Shown here: positions 49,264 to 58,809 of the stretch, piece after piece
Layout: the number at the start of each line of letters is the position of its first letter
Numbering within the stretch: position 1 is the first letter of the stretch
DNA from: Methanosarcina thermophila TM-1
Lineage (GTDB): Archaea; Halobacteriota; Methanosarcinia; Methanosarcinales; Methanosarcinaceae
Assembly: GCF_000969885.1 (NCBI RefSeq)
Contig: NZ_CP009501.1
Coordinates: forward strand, 1,674,001-1,738,000
Reading direction: 5' to 3'
DNA length: 64,000 bases
Position numbers and translations under genes: made by a program
Notes under the pieces: model-generated
Told to the model about the DNA's origin: nothing
Seen by the model: the letters and a program-made list of their open reading frames with translations, nothing else
Databases searched by the model: none

Positions 49264-50460
49264 ATGAAAGTTGTCCTTGATCCTGTACACGGTTACATCG
49301 AGCTGGATAATCTAGCTCAGGATCTTCTTTCAACACCACAGATGCAGCGCCTCAGGAGGGTCAAACAGCTTGGTTTTTCAAACCTCGTCTATCCGGGAGC
49401 TAATCATACGCGTTTTGAGCACTCGCTTGGAGCAATGCACCTTGCCTCCGTGCTAACAAGGAGTCTCGATTCAATTGAAGAAGACAGGAAAATTGAGGTT
49501 AAAGCTGCCACTCTTCTGCACGATGTAGGTCATGGACCTCTTTCTCATGTTACCGAGAACATTATTGACAAATACACTCGGCGCAGACACGATGATGTAA
49601 AGGAAATTCTCGGAAAAGGAGAGATAAAAGAAGTCCTGAGCAAACATGGAATTTCTCCCGGAAACCTTGTGAAGCACATTAAAGGAGAGACTTCCGTGGG
49701 GCAGATCCTTAGCAGTGAGATCGATGTAGACCGGATGGACTATCTTGTACGGGATGCCCATTACACAGGTGTAGCCTTCGGGGTCGTGGATTATAACCGC
49801 CTGATAAACCAGATGGACTTTTATGAGGACAGGCTCGTTGTGAACTATGGTGGATTGAAAGCTGCCGAATCTCTTCTGGTCTCACGTTTCTGGATGAACA
49901 CATCAGTTTATTATCATCATGTAACCAGGATTTCAGAAGCTATGTGTTCCAAGGCAGTGGAGTACATGATCGAAAACAAAGAGCTAGACCCGCTCAGGCT
50001 CAGGCAGATGGATGATATAGACCTTATTGCAGCAATGCGAAACGCAACAGGGTATGCGGGAGAGCTTTCAAGGCTGCTGGATGCCCGTAAGCTCTATAAG
50101 CGGGCATTATATGTGGGTCTGGCAGACACAGGAAAATCCGTACTCAGACACCGCGACCGAATTCGAAGAGTAGAAAAAGAAATTGCAGATATGGCAGGGG
50201 TTGAAGATGAGTACGTGCTTGTGGACATTCCAAAGATGCCTGAAATGCTGGAAATGAGGGCAATGATAAAAACTGACCACAAACTGATTCCCCTTAACGA
50301 AGCTTCCCATTTTGTATCCATACTGCAGGAAGCGCATATGGACAACTGGAGGATGGGTGTATACAGCCCGAAAGAACACTGTGAAGCTGTGGGAAAAGCC
50401 GCAAGAGACTATTTTGATATAAAAAAATCCTTAAAGCAGTTTAAACTAAGTGATCTTTGA
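49264..50460 (+). CDS. HD-domain phosphohydrolase (SAMHD1-like family)
   Basis: 398 residues. Metal ligands are visible: H in HTRFEHSLGAMHLA (about 43-56), HD in LLHDVGHGPLSH (about 84-95) and D in SEIDVDRMDYLVRDA (about 155). The long helical C-terminal part fits dNTPase/SAMHD1-like phosphohydrolases. It probably cleaves dNTPs or other nucleotides; substrate unknown. It appears to have a leaderless promoter and stands before the lpdD-ubiX pair, separated by 160 bases. Confidence 0.88.
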   Translation: MKVVLDPVHGYIELDNLAQDLLSTPQMQRLRRVKQLGFSNLVYPGANHTRFEHSLGAMHLASVLTRSLDSIEEDRKIEVKAATLLHDVGHGPLSHVTENIIDKYTRRRHDDVKEILGKGEIKEVLSKHGISPGNLVKHIKGETSVGQILSSEIDVDRMDYLVRDAHYTGVAFGVVDYNRLINQMDFYEDRLVVNYGGLKAAESLLVSRFWMNTSVYYHHVTRISEAMCSKAVEYMIENKELDPLRLRQMDDIDLIAAMRNATGYAGELSRLLDARKLYKRALYVGLADTGKSVLRHRDRIRRVEKEIADMAGVEDEYVLVDIPKMPEMLEMRAMIKTDHKLIPLNEASHFVSILQEAHMDNWRMGVYSPKEHCEAVGKAARDYFDIKKSLKQFKLSDL

Positions 50461-50619
50461 ATTAGATAAAGGAAAAGGAGCAATTAGGAGAAAAAGGGAC
50501 TTTTGAGATTTAAAGAAAATATAACAGTCCTGAAACCATTAATAGGCTTGAAACAATTTACACAGTTGATAAGGTTTTGAAACTAAAAGCTGAAAAGCTT
50601 GAAGGGCAGAGGAAGGAAT

Positions 50620-51003
50620 TTGTTTCACATTAAGCGGAAAGTGGGAAAAATCGAGATAGCACTTGATGCAAAAAAGATTGGAGAAGATTACCTGCTGACT
50701 CTCACAGGTGGAGAGGAACATGTGGGAGCTGTGGCTACTGGACTTTTCGATGAGAAAAGCCAGAGAGCAAGTTCATCGGTGGTAACAATGCCTGGCCACA
50801 GGGAAGAATATCTTGCCCTGCATGGAGCAAGACAGGTTAGCAAGGCAACGAAAAGAGCCTCTGTATTTGTTGTCGGAATACATCAAGATAATATCAGCCC
50901 TGAGGAGATAAGGGATATAGTTTCAGCCGCAGAAGAAATGATAGAAAGTTTCATCGCCTTTTGCAAAAAAGAAGTCGAACTGCCAAGGCAGGATAAAGCC
51001 TGA
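50620..51003 (+). CDS. LpdD-like prenylated-flavin chaperone domain protein
   Basis: About 127 residues, TTG start at 50620 with GGAAGG upstream; a TTG at 50599 adds seven residues. The sequence (YLLTLTGGEEHVGAVATGLF; REEYLALHGARQVSKATKRASVFVVGIH) matches the small LpdD-type domain found with UbiD-like decarboxylases. It directly precedes ubiX. The chaperone role for prenylated FMN is known for the family only by association. No UbiD is adjacent here. Confidence 0.65.
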   Translation: MFHIKRKVGKIEIALDAKKIGEDYLLTLTGGEEHVGAVATGLFDEKSQRASSSVVTMPGHREEYLALHGARQVSKATKRASVFVVGIHQDNISPEEIRDIVSAAEEMIESFIAFCKKEVELPRQDKA

Positions 51004-51099
51004 AGTACCGGGCTAGACATGAAAACTAGACATGAAAATGGGTATAACAGAAATACGAATATGGAAAATAACGGCAGGAGCATTAGTGGCAGGGATAAA

Positions 51100-51651
51100 A
51101 TGGAGATAACGGTAGGGATAAGCGGAGCATCAGGGGTCCAGTATGGGATTCGCCTTCTTGAAGTGCTGGCGGAAAAAGGAATAAAAACCCATCTGGTTTT
51201 GACAGATGCGGCAAGCCAGATAATAGAGATTGAAACGGATTACACCCCTGAGGCAGTGAAGAAACTTGCAACCTGGAGCTATGCCCAGAAAGAGTTTTCA
51301 GCACCGATAGCCAGCGGATCTTACAGAATCGAAGGAATGGTTATCGCTCCCTGCAGCATGAAAACCCTTGCAGCCATAGCAAACGGGGTCTCCGATACCC
51401 TTCTTACGAGGGCTGCAGATGTCTGCCTTAAAGAGGAAAGAAAACTTATCCTGATGACCCGGGAAACCCCGCTTAACCTTGTACACATCGAAAACATGCT
51501 AAAAGCTAAAAAAGCAGGAGCGAGTATCCTGCCAGCCTGTCCAGGCTTTTATTCACGTCCCCGAACTCTCGAAGATTTCATAGATATAATGGTAGGAAGG
51601 GCACTCGACCTGCTCGGAATAGAGAATGAGCTTTATCAGCGCTGGAAGTGA
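51100..51651 (+). CDS. ubiX: Flavin prenyltransferase UbiX
   Basis: About 183 residues from the ATG at 51100, which begins at the conserved core; ATG at 51019 would add 27 residues with no family match. The FMN-binding SGASGVQYGIRLLEVL (about 7-22), APCSMKTLAAIANG and the DVCLKEERKLILMTRETPL segment are diagnostic. UbiX joins dimethylallyl phosphate to reduced FMN, making the cofactor for UbiD decarboxylases. It probably forms an operon with the LpdD-like gene before it. Confidence 0.93.
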   Translation: MEITVGISGASGVQYGIRLLEVLAEKGIKTHLVLTDAASQIIEIETDYTPEAVKKLATWSYAQKEFSAPIASGSYRIEGMVIAPCSMKTLAAIANGVSDTLLTRAADVCLKEERKLILMTRETPLNLVHIENMLKAKKAGASILPACPGFYSRPRTLEDFIDIMVGRALDLLGIENELYQRWK

Positions 51652-51759
51652 AAGAAGCTCAAAAAACCTGCGAATTTGGGCATCACAGGCAGAAAAATTT
51701 TCAACTACTAGGAAAGACTTTTTCAATGAAAGCATGACTGACCCATGTTCTAACGAAAG

Positions 51760-51770
51760 CTATTTAAATG
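51760..51770 (+). promoter_or_regulatory. TATA-like element before tRNA-Pro
   Basis: CTATTTAAATG lies about 30-40 bases before the 5' end of tRNA-Pro, the expected place for an archaeal tRNA promoter that yields a short 5' leader. Confidence 0.45.
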
Positions 51771-51799
51771 ATAATATCCTTTGAGAGGAAGTACCCCTT

Positions 51800-51874
51800 G
51801 GGATAGTAGGGTAGCTTGGTCCATCCTCGAGCGTTTGGGACGCTTGGACCGCGGTTCAAATCCGCGCTATCCCA
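51800..51874 (+). tRNA. tRNA-Pro (anticodon TGG)
   Basis: Acceptor GGGATAG pairs with CTATCCC (867-873 of 51xxx) with discriminator A at 51874. Anticodon stem GAGCG/CGCTT holds loop TTTGGGA, so anticodon is TGG with G37, as in other tRNA-Pro. T arm is GCGGTTCAAATCCGC. CCA is not encoded. No intron. Confidence 0.93.
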
Positions 51875-51973
51875 TCACATATTATCTACATTTTTTTAGA
51901 ACATTCTCTACATTTTTCTAGGAACATATATTTCATTACTATTTCTTCTGATTATTTTTCTTATTATTCTACT

Positions 51974-52120
51974 ACTTCTTCTCTTTGTTTTATTATTTCT
52001 TCTCTTTGTTTTCTTATTTCTTCTCTTTGTTTTCTTATTTCTTCTCTTTGTTTTCTTACTTCTTCTCTTTATTTTCTTACTTTTTCCGCTTATTTTCTTA
52101 TTCAGTCTGTTTATTTTTTG
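51974..52120. repeat. 21-bp tandem repeat, seven copies, downstream of tRNA-Pro
   Basis: Seven successive units based on ATTTCTTCTCTTTGTTTTCTT (51974-52120), the last two degenerate. Pyrimidine-rich on the plus strand. An apparent Phe/Ser-rich open frame through it is a by-product of a period divisible by three and of the T-rich composition. Confidence 0.88.
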
Positions 52121-52524
52121 TTTATTACGTTTATTTTCTTATTTCCTCTGTCGATATCATTTTTTTCTGTTCATCCTTCTGTCTTTTTCCGCTCATCTTT
52201 CCTTTTTTCCTGTCATTCTCTTGTTTCTTAGAAGCTGGAAGTAAACTATATGCGAGGCAGGGAGATATGCTGTTATCCTGAAAGTAAAGAATGTTAAAGC
52301 AGCGGTATCAGAACTGTATCTAGATAAAACAGTTAAAAGGTAGTTAAGAATAAAGAATAATTTAAGTTAAAAAGTGCAGAGCGGGGCAGAAAAAAATTGA
52401 AATTTTTCTGTTCCCGACTTCCTATACATGGATTATATTGACCCGCAATAGCTTAATACAGGGCTCAAGGATTTCTCCTCCTTTTATAGCCTAAATTTCA
52501 AGCATTAAAGCATCCTGAGATACC
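52121..52524. other. T-rich then plain intergenic DNA
   Basis: The T-rich bias continues to about 52215. The remainder to the herA stop shows no gene. Confidence 0.4.
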
Positions 52525-54693
52525 TCATCGGTGCCTGACAACACAATTCGAGAGCCCGATTATCTCAACAATGTCGCTGTTATCTGGGGAATGGACTATC
52601 ATCTGTCCTTTTTTAAGATATGGAATTCTGCGTTCATATTCTTTCGGGACTTTGAGGGACGTGATAGCTGCATCATTGTTAAGGTTGAGGATCAATTTTG
52701 TATTTATTTGCTTGAAAACTGTATCATCGATATCCTGGGGGTCCTGGGTGATTAAAAAAAGACCAAGTCCTTCTTTTCGGCCCTGTCGCGCTGCATCTGC
52801 AAAACGGGAGATTATAAGGCGAGAATGTTCCCCTTTTGCCTTTGAGAGGTAACGGTGAGCTTCGTCCAGAGCCAGAATGATCGGGGTCTCTTTAATAGCT
52901 TTCTCTCCTGTTGTACTTAACTTATTGTCCACGATCAGGCTCATGATTGTGAGCACTATAAGGTCGCGGATTCTGGGATCACTTATATACTCAGTAGGGA
53001 AGACTGAAATCTGCCCTGGTTTGAAGATTTTATCCAGAAGCTCGGTAATTGGGGAAGCATCCCGATCAAAGACCTTTGAGAAGAAAGGATTCCTGACTCT
53101 TCTCACGATCCCGTCATATGAGGATTCATGCAGCTTCCCGCTGTCAACATAGTAAGAACGGGTACCCTCATTATCAATATGGTTGATAAAGTTCAGGTAA
53201 GTGTGCGGTACGTTTGACCTGAAGAAATCCCCAAGAAGCACCTCAAGTCCTATGTACTGGAGCTCGGACATCCCGGCTGCTGCAATAAGCCAGGGATTAT
53301 GCTCTACAAGCGAAAAGGGAATTGTAAACTCAATCTGCTCCGCTCTTGACTTGTCGCCAGGGTATCTTTGCCCATCAACTTTTGCGACGAAAGCTTTTGT
53401 GGAGGTAACCCTGCCGTAAACCACGTTTTCGGACTCCAAGCGGAATTTTTCGTCCTCACTCAGAGTTTCATTATCTTCGAAAAGCTGGGAATACTCATCC
53501 TGGGGATCCATAATTACCAGGCAGGGGTTTTTCCGTGCCTTATCAGGGGAACTTCGTAGCCTGTACCTGTTATTTTCTGTCATGAACTGGCGCAGAATAT
53601 TTTTTGAGAGGAAGGTTTTTCCTGTTCCAGTGCTTCCGCAGATAAGCATATGCCTGAAAATAAGGGGATCGCCCATGGAATAGTCGTTTCTGAGATAGTA
53701 TGCAACTGTTTCGGGTTCGGAGTGGGTTTTTAAAAGCTCGCCTCCCACACTCAGGTGACCGAGAAAGATTCCTTCTTGAGGAATATTAAGTCCTGTCTGA
53801 ACCTCAAGCCTATCAGTAACAGGCAGGATAGGAGTGTTAGGATGAGGAATCCGGTCTGCCATGCGCCTTGTAAGTGTGCTTCCTTTCTTCAGGTACAAAA
53901 TACAGAGCGGATCCAGATAAGCAAGAAACTTATAATCTGCTTCGTTTACAGGATTTCCTCTGGCGCTGAGCATACGCCTCGAGTGAATCTCGGTTGCATC
54001 GTCTACGACAAATTCCTGCCTGTACTGGAGTTTTCCTACCTTCGCAAAGAGTTTTTCTCCATTTTCGTAAGGCACAACAACGTATGTTCCTAGCCTTATC
54101 TCGTGCCGCCGGGCAGATGTAATATAACCTGTGATTACAGCGTCTGAAGCGGTTAATTCGAGGGGTTCTATGCCTGTGGTGATAATTCCGAAAGCTTCTG
54201 AGGTCTGAAGAGCTTTAAGGGCATTATTGTCGTACCCGATAAAGGGCTCAAAGGGAAGACTTTCCTTTACAGAACTCCCAAGAGCTTCGGATTCAAGAGA
54301 GAGATCCGGGGAAGGTAGAGAAACAGTCTCAGATAGAGGGGCAGCTTTAGACAGAGAGGAGGATTTAAAGATAGCTTCGGTAGAGTTTGAAAAAATATCA
54401 GATTCAGCTTCCGGAATAAGGTCTGATATATCCTCCTGGCTGTCTTTCAAGAGAGTATCGGAGAAAGGAACCTGCAATTCTTCATAAGTGTCAGGTGTGA
54501 GCGCAGAAGTAACCCGATTAGAAATATCTTTGACAGAATTTGCGGTTTCACCCGCATTCTGGTCTTCAAGATTGATTTCGCCGTGATTTTCCTTTAAATC
54601 TGCATTTTCTTCCATTCCTGAGCTTGCAGGGGCTGATTCCTTTTTCGGTTTGTAAGAATTAAAGGTAAAAATGTTAGTATTTTCATATTTCAT
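52525..54693 (-). CDS. herA: HerA-like bipolar DNA translocase
   Basis: 722 residues. A hexameric ATPase that moves DNA for end resection with NurA. The HAS-barrel lies at about 183-275. Walker A is GSTGTGKT (353-360) and Walker B is LALDEAHRYL (about 620-629); an arginine-finger region lies near the C-terminus (VPKEYERRIPYL). The first 165 residues are a Ser/Glu-rich, probably disordered extension that most HerA proteins lack. The start overlaps the last 11 bases of nurA, so the pair is translationally coupled. No mre11 or rad50 gene lies next to it. Confidence 0.92.
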   Translation of the reverse strand: MKYENTNIFTFNSYKPKKESAPASSGMEENADLKENHGEINLEDQNAGETANSVKDISNRVTSALTPDTYEELQVPFSDTLLKDSQEDISDLIPEAESDIFSNSTEAIFKSSSLSKAAPLSETVSLPSPDLSLESEALGSSVKESLPFEPFIGYDNNALKALQTSEAFGIITTGIEPLELTASDAVITGYITSARRHEIRLGTYVVVPYENGEKLFAKVGKLQYRQEFVVDDATEIHSRRMLSARGNPVNEADYKFLAYLDPLCILYLKKGSTLTRRMADRIPHPNTPILPVTDRLEVQTGLNIPQEGIFLGHLSVGGELLKTHSEPETVAYYLRNDYSMGDPLIFRHMLICGSTGTGKTFLSKNILRQFMTENNRYRLRSSPDKARKNPCLVIMDPQDEYSQLFEDNETLSEDEKFRLESENVVYGRVTSTKAFVAKVDGQRYPGDKSRAEQIEFTIPFSLVEHNPWLIAAAGMSELQYIGLEVLLGDFFRSNVPHTYLNFINHIDNEGTRSYYVDSGKLHESSYDGIVRRVRNPFFSKVFDRDASPITELLDKIFKPGQISVFPTEYISDPRIRDLIVLTIMSLIVDNKLSTTGEKAIKETPIILALDEAHRYLSKAKGEHSRLIISRFADAARQGRKEGLGLFLITQDPQDIDDTVFKQINTKLILNLNNDAAITSLKVPKEYERRIPYLKKGQMIVHSPDNSDIVEIIGLSNCVVRHR

Positions 54694-56023
54694 TCATTTT
54701 ACCCCACCGAATGTCATTATAAGTAATATCGGGATTCATATTTTCAAAGAATTTATCAATCTCTTCCCTTTCCACTTTGCGGATTTTTGCGAGATGATCC
54801 GCTTTAGTGAGGGTTAGGGGAAAACCATGCAAAGAAAGGTCAAAGAGCACTTTTTTGGTAATTTGCATACGGAGAAAATCGTCTTTAACAAGCCCGTATG
54901 GGGCTTCTACCTTAAAGATAACATCCGTGGAAGGCATATAAAGTATGAAAAAACAAAGGGCATAATCCTCAGGCGGGAAATTGTGCCTGAGTTCCTGCTG
55001 GAACGGGTCTACAGCTGCAAGGGGGGAAGTTCCGTTAAGCATTTTCTCGTAAAACCTGTTGGGCTGCAGGAACCAGTTGGTGTAAGTAATGTAAGCATTC
55101 CTGAAATCAGTGTACCTGCCATTTTTTCCGTTATTTTTCGAATTTCTTCCGCTGTTACCTGATGCAATGTAAACTTTTTCAAGGGAGAGCAAATTTCTGA
55201 AAAACTGGGAGTCAAGCATCCAGGGCAGGTCGAAAGCTTCTTTTTTCTTCCGGACGATATCCATAATCTGCACGTCAGTAGGGTTTTTTACAAACCCAAC
55301 TACAGGCATCTGGTTCTCCAGGAAATGATCCATAATATCGATATAATTCTGGAGGATCTTTCTGGCATTGCTGTTCTGCCGGATTCTTACGTCCTCGTCA
55401 TCCAGCACCATCCAGTACATTAGCTGTTTGGGATAAATCGGCCCGTCCATTATGAAAAAGCTCTCAGGTTTTATCCTATCCTTCATAAAAATAATATGTT
55501 CGGATTCAGCCAGGTACATGGCAAAGCTGTGAACCATGTCAGGAGCCTTTCTTTTTAACTCGTCAGGAGCGATTGTGACTAGTTTTGCCCGTCCAAATTC
55601 TTCATCAAAGGTTTCCCAGTCCAATGAAGCCTGTATAGCTACCCTCTGGGAAGAAGAATAAGCTGCACATACGATCGTCCTGAATCTCTGAATGTCAAGG
55701 TCAGTAGGCGTTGCTGCCAGCCCGCAGTGACAGAAATCCACAAAAAGCCCGCTGTCATAGGTTCTGGGATTGGTACTCCCGCTGTCGCAGGCATAAGTAA
55801 CCGGATACGGGTCCTCGCCCTGTGCCATGAGTTCAGTCCTTACAATCCCTCGATAGAGCCTGTCTATCGCCTTAAGTATGACCTTCCCATCTAGCCTCAA
55901 CTCCTCAAGCAGAGAATAGATATTTGCAGCCGTATTCACCTCTTCAAACTCAAAAGACTGGTCAATCTTTCTCGCAAGCTCCGAGATCTTACGCATATGC
56001 ACGGGCTCAAGGGTCATAAACAA
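54683..56023 (-). CDS. nurA: NurA-domain nuclease
   Basis: 446 residues. NurA cleaves DNA ends with HerA during double-strand-break repair. The N-terminal active-site aspartate lies in YACDSGSTNPRTYDSG (about 78-93) and later acidic residues in FFIMDGPIYPKQ (about 191-202). The C-terminal half carries the pattern APYGLVKDDFLRMQ. It precedes herA with an 11-base overlap. The call rests on these motifs plus gene order. Confidence 0.88.
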   Translation of the reverse strand: MFMTLEPVHMRKISELARKIDQSFEFEEVNTAANIYSLLEELRLDGKVILKAIDRLYRGIVRTELMAQGEDPYPVTYACDSGSTNPRTYDSGLFVDFCHCGLAATPTDLDIQRFRTIVCAAYSSSQRVAIQASLDWETFDEEFGRAKLVTIAPDELKRKAPDMVHSFAMYLAESEHIIFMKDRIKPESFFIMDGPIYPKQLMYWMVLDDEDVRIRQNSNARKILQNYIDIMDHFLENQMPVVGFVKNPTDVQIMDIVRKKKEAFDLPWMLDSQFFRNLLSLEKVYIASGNSGRNSKNNGKNGRYTDFRNAYITYTNWFLQPNRFYEKMLNGTSPLAAVDPFQQELRHNFPPEDYALCFFILYMPSTDVIFKVEAPYGLVKDDFLRMQITKKVLFDLSLHGFPLTLTKADHLAKIRKVEREEIDKFFENMNPDITYNDIRWGKMNEI

Positions 56024-56127
56024 AAGATACTTTGAGGAGTTTATATATTTGTTGAGTGAAATGGGGGAGCAGCATTTTAAGCTAAAATATTGCTATGAGA
56101 ATAGTATTTAGTGTGCATTTTCTGCTC

Positions 56128-57378
56128 TTATTTTCCTTCTTTCCTTTCTCCCTTCACACTTGAGTGCACAGCGGATGGATTTTTCATAATCTCATACATA
56201 GCAGAAAGTAACTTACCCGATTTACAAAAATTATAAGTCTTCTGTACAATTAGAGATGCCTCATTATAAGATGTCCTGTACAGTGCATTTGAAAGCCGCT
56301 GACCGCCTAAATCAAACATCTCGTAAAAATATGGAGCAACTAAATAGACCAGAATGATAGTCGACACAATACTGGCAATGGCTGCGATATTATAAGAGAA
56401 AAACTGATTAAGCTGGCTGAAGACTATGCAACTATAACTACACATTATAATCATATGGATTACATAAACGCTGAAAGACATACGACCCATCCACACTAAA
56501 AACTTATTGGATAGGAGCTTTTGTAAAATGGTGCTAAAGACGACCCCAGCCAACACAAATATCGCTCCAAAAGCTAAATCTGGATATTGTATACCAGTAT
56601 GTAATCCGATTATTGAGAGTAACCCGTTCACATCGTAAGTGAACGCAGCCATCCATAATCCCACGGCTGTAATGCCGATGCAAACAGGTTCTGGCAACCG
56701 ATAATTCATATTGTTCCTCAGGTCACACAATGCCACACCTGCAAGGAAGTTTATCATGTACCCATCCTTAAATAATAGAAATCCAGCAATGTAGGCTAAT
56801 AGGCGGTCCCACCGATCTCCAAAAAACAATAGGAATCCATAGACAAGAAAGCTGCCTCGTAGTTCAGTGGCCATTGTCCATAAGGCACCATTATATCTAT
56901 TATCCCCGGTGATAAACACTCCAAATAGACCGTTATATATTGCCTCAAATATATCGCCATGAGGAAACTGGAATAAAGTGTTTAGCCATAAAACTGAACC
57001 CGTAATTGGTACTATTTCCATGTGACGATAAAGTCCCAGGGAGCCCATAACGAAGGAAATCATTACACTCGTAAACACTGGTACTAAAAGGCGAAAATAT
57101 CGTCTATATGCACTGCTCCTTAAAGTTTTGATATTTTTACTGACAAAGTATTTGTAGCTCAGCACATACCCACTCAGTGTGAAAAACAGGCAAACAGCAA
57201 ACGGACCATTATATAGTAAGTGCAAGGGTCCATCTCGGATGGTGTCCTCAAAACTAAAATGAAGCATAGCGTCTCCGAAAAGTAGAGCTGGATAGAACGC
57301 ACAGAACAGATGTCCTATCAAGACCATGAATGCTCCTATTCCTCTCAGACTTTCAAGCGCTTCGATCTTTTGGGACAT
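56128..57378 (-). CDS. Acyltransferase 3 (OafA/YrhL-like) membrane protein
   Basis: 416 residues with about ten membrane helices. The N-terminal LRGIGAFMVLIGHLFCAFYP (about 9-28) and SGYVLSYKYFVSKN (about 69-82) are the family signature. It probably moves an acyl group onto a surface glycan or lipid. No glycosyltransferase neighbours are present. The ATG has no Shine-Dalgarno. A 19-bp perfect palindrome lies 15-33 bases upstream, so transcription is probably repressed by a DNA-binding protein. Confidence 0.85.
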   Translation of the reverse strand: MSQKIEALESLRGIGAFMVLIGHLFCAFYPALLFGDAMLHFSFEDTIRDGPLHLLYNGPFAVCLFFTLSGYVLSYKYFVSKNIKTLRSSAYRRYFRLLVPVFTSVMISFVMGSLGLYRHMEIVPITGSVLWLNTLFQFPHGDIFEAIYNGLFGVFITGDNRYNGALWTMATELRGSFLVYGFLLFFGDRWDRLLAYIAGFLLFKDGYMINFLAGVALCDLRNNMNYRLPEPVCIGITAVGLWMAAFTYDVNGLLSIIGLHTGIQYPDLAFGAIFVLAGVVFSTILQKLLSNKFLVWMGRMSFSVYVIHMIIMCSYSCIVFSQLNQFFSYNIAAIASIVSTIILVYLVAPYFYEMFDLGGQRLSNALYRTSYNEASLIVQKTYNFCKSGKLLSAMYEIMKNPSAVHSSVKGERKEGK

Positions 57379-57392
57379 AACTTATTCAACTT

Positions 57393-57411
57393 ATATTGTT
57401 TAAAACAATAT
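57393..57411 (-). promoter_or_regulatory. Perfect 19-bp palindrome at the acyltransferase promoter
   Basis: ATATTGTTT-A-AAACAATAT (9-bp arms around one base) lies 15-33 bases before the ATG at 57378 and overlaps the TATA position. It is operator-like. Confidence 0.6.
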
Positions 57412-57743
57412 CTTTTTCTAAAAATATTATGAAAGGTAACCTAATATTATTGATTAAAATATTAATAGTTATTCGAAAAGTTTGGTTTATGATGCCACAT
57501 ATGTTTTAAATAAAAACGTGTACTATAAGGTCCTGGATCTCCCAAATAAGGGCAAAATGAGGATTTTTAATATTAAAATATTTGTTCTTATTTGTTCTTA
57601 TAACTAATACTGCCACAGAAATAACTATAAAAGTGAATTAACCTATGAGAGTGAATTAAATTTTATAATATTTGTAGAATTGTTGACACTTAAGTTTGAG
57701 GCAGGACAGGTTCATAACCTTATTCACAATTAGCATGTTATCC
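57412..57743. other. AT-rich intergenic spacer
   Basis: About 330 bases, strongly AT-rich. No gene or clear structure recognised beyond the palindrome at its left edge. Confidence 0.4.
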
Positions 57744-58205
57744 TCATGTATTGTTAAGCTCGTTAGCTTTTGCCTGCGCTGCTTCCTCGGTTTCGAAAAT
57801 CTCGGTGTTCAAAGGATAACTATATAAACATATCCCATCTGTAACCTGCGCACCTCTGTATATAAGAGTGTAAACAGGGTTATCCATGTCATCTGATTTC
57901 AGGTAGCTGATCTCATTTTCACCAAAATTTACCAGTGTATATTCCGAGCCTTCTATTTCTATCGTCTCAGGAAACTCTATGCCGTCAAATAGCTGTTTCC
58001 CGACTGAAAAATTCAGATCCTTATATAGCAACACCGGTCGAATAAGCACTTTCGGAAACTTTGATTCCGTGCCTTTATCTGAAAAATGTGACAAATCCAC
58101 TTTCTCATCTACATAGTTAGAGAAGTTTGCGTTTCGAGATGCGTATTCATATACTGATTCGTATACATGTGCAATCATTCCATTGATCTCGATATGAAAT
58201 GTCAT
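57744..58205 (-). CDS. Hypothetical protein, no family recognised
   Basis: About 153 residues, soluble, mixed alpha/beta composition, with no signal peptide or known motif. It opens with FHIEINGMIAHVYESVYEY and ends with an acidic/alanine tail typical of a short C-terminal helix. The start at 58205 is preferred over ATG 58247 because GGGG lies 9 bases upstream. Surrounding DNA is AT-rich and repeat-bearing, so this may be accessory material. Function unknown. Confidence 0.5.
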   Translation of the reverse strand: MTFHIEINGMIAHVYESVYEYASRNANFSNYVDEKVDLSHFSDKGTESKFPKVLIRPVLLYKDLNFSVGKQLFDGIEFPETIEIEGSEYTLVNFGENEISYLKSDDMDNPVYTLIYRGAQVTDGICLYSYPLNTEIFETEEAAQAKANELNNT

Positions 58206-58809
58206 AGATTTCAGCCCCGCAGGCTTATAGACCGATCTATAAAACATTGGATAAAAGCATGTGAAAATTAAGTTAATTTAGTTTATTTTTAAGTTATTTC
58301 CAAGTTATTTTTAAGTTATTTCTAGGTTATTTTCAGGTTACTTTTAAGTTGTTTTTAAATTATTTCAATTTATTTTTAACTGATATTTAAGTTATTTTAG
58401 TTTATTTTAACTATATTTAAATCTCTTTAACTTATATTTAAGTTACTCATTTTTTTAATAAAATAGAAATTTTCAGCAGCGGCTACTGGTACTCGGATCC
58501 CTTTCCGGCTTTTTTCTTATAATAACTGGCTTTTTTCTCCTAATAAGAGTAGATTTTTTCTTTTATCTATTCAATTCTTACTTACTGTAGCACAATTAAG
58601 TTCAATTTAGAAAATAATCACTTAATCCAACAGTATATTTATATTAAATTATTCTTTTAATTGATAAGTTGCCCTCAGATTTGAATTTCCTTTCGCTGAA
58701 AGGCATAAGCTGGAAAGAATATTCTAGAATTATAGAATATCGTAGTTTTTGATATGCATTACGGACTTTGCAATACCCTTTATAGGTTTTAAAAACAGAA
58801 GGAAGTACG
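58206..58809. repeat. AT-rich degenerate tandem repeat region
   Basis: About 58270-58450 is built from degenerate 11-12 bp units of the type TTTTTAAGTTA/TATTTAAGTTA. The remainder to the next gene is AT-rich with no supported gene. The right edge holds the Mrr-like gene's promoter. Confidence 0.6.

Noticed and set aside
51985-52281. 98-codon Phe/Ser-rich frame after tRNA-Pro
   Set aside because: It is a translation of a T-rich 21-bp tandem repeat with no ribosome site.
53755-54093. Plus-strand frames within herA
   Set aside because: Antisense to conserved HerA sequence with no independent support.
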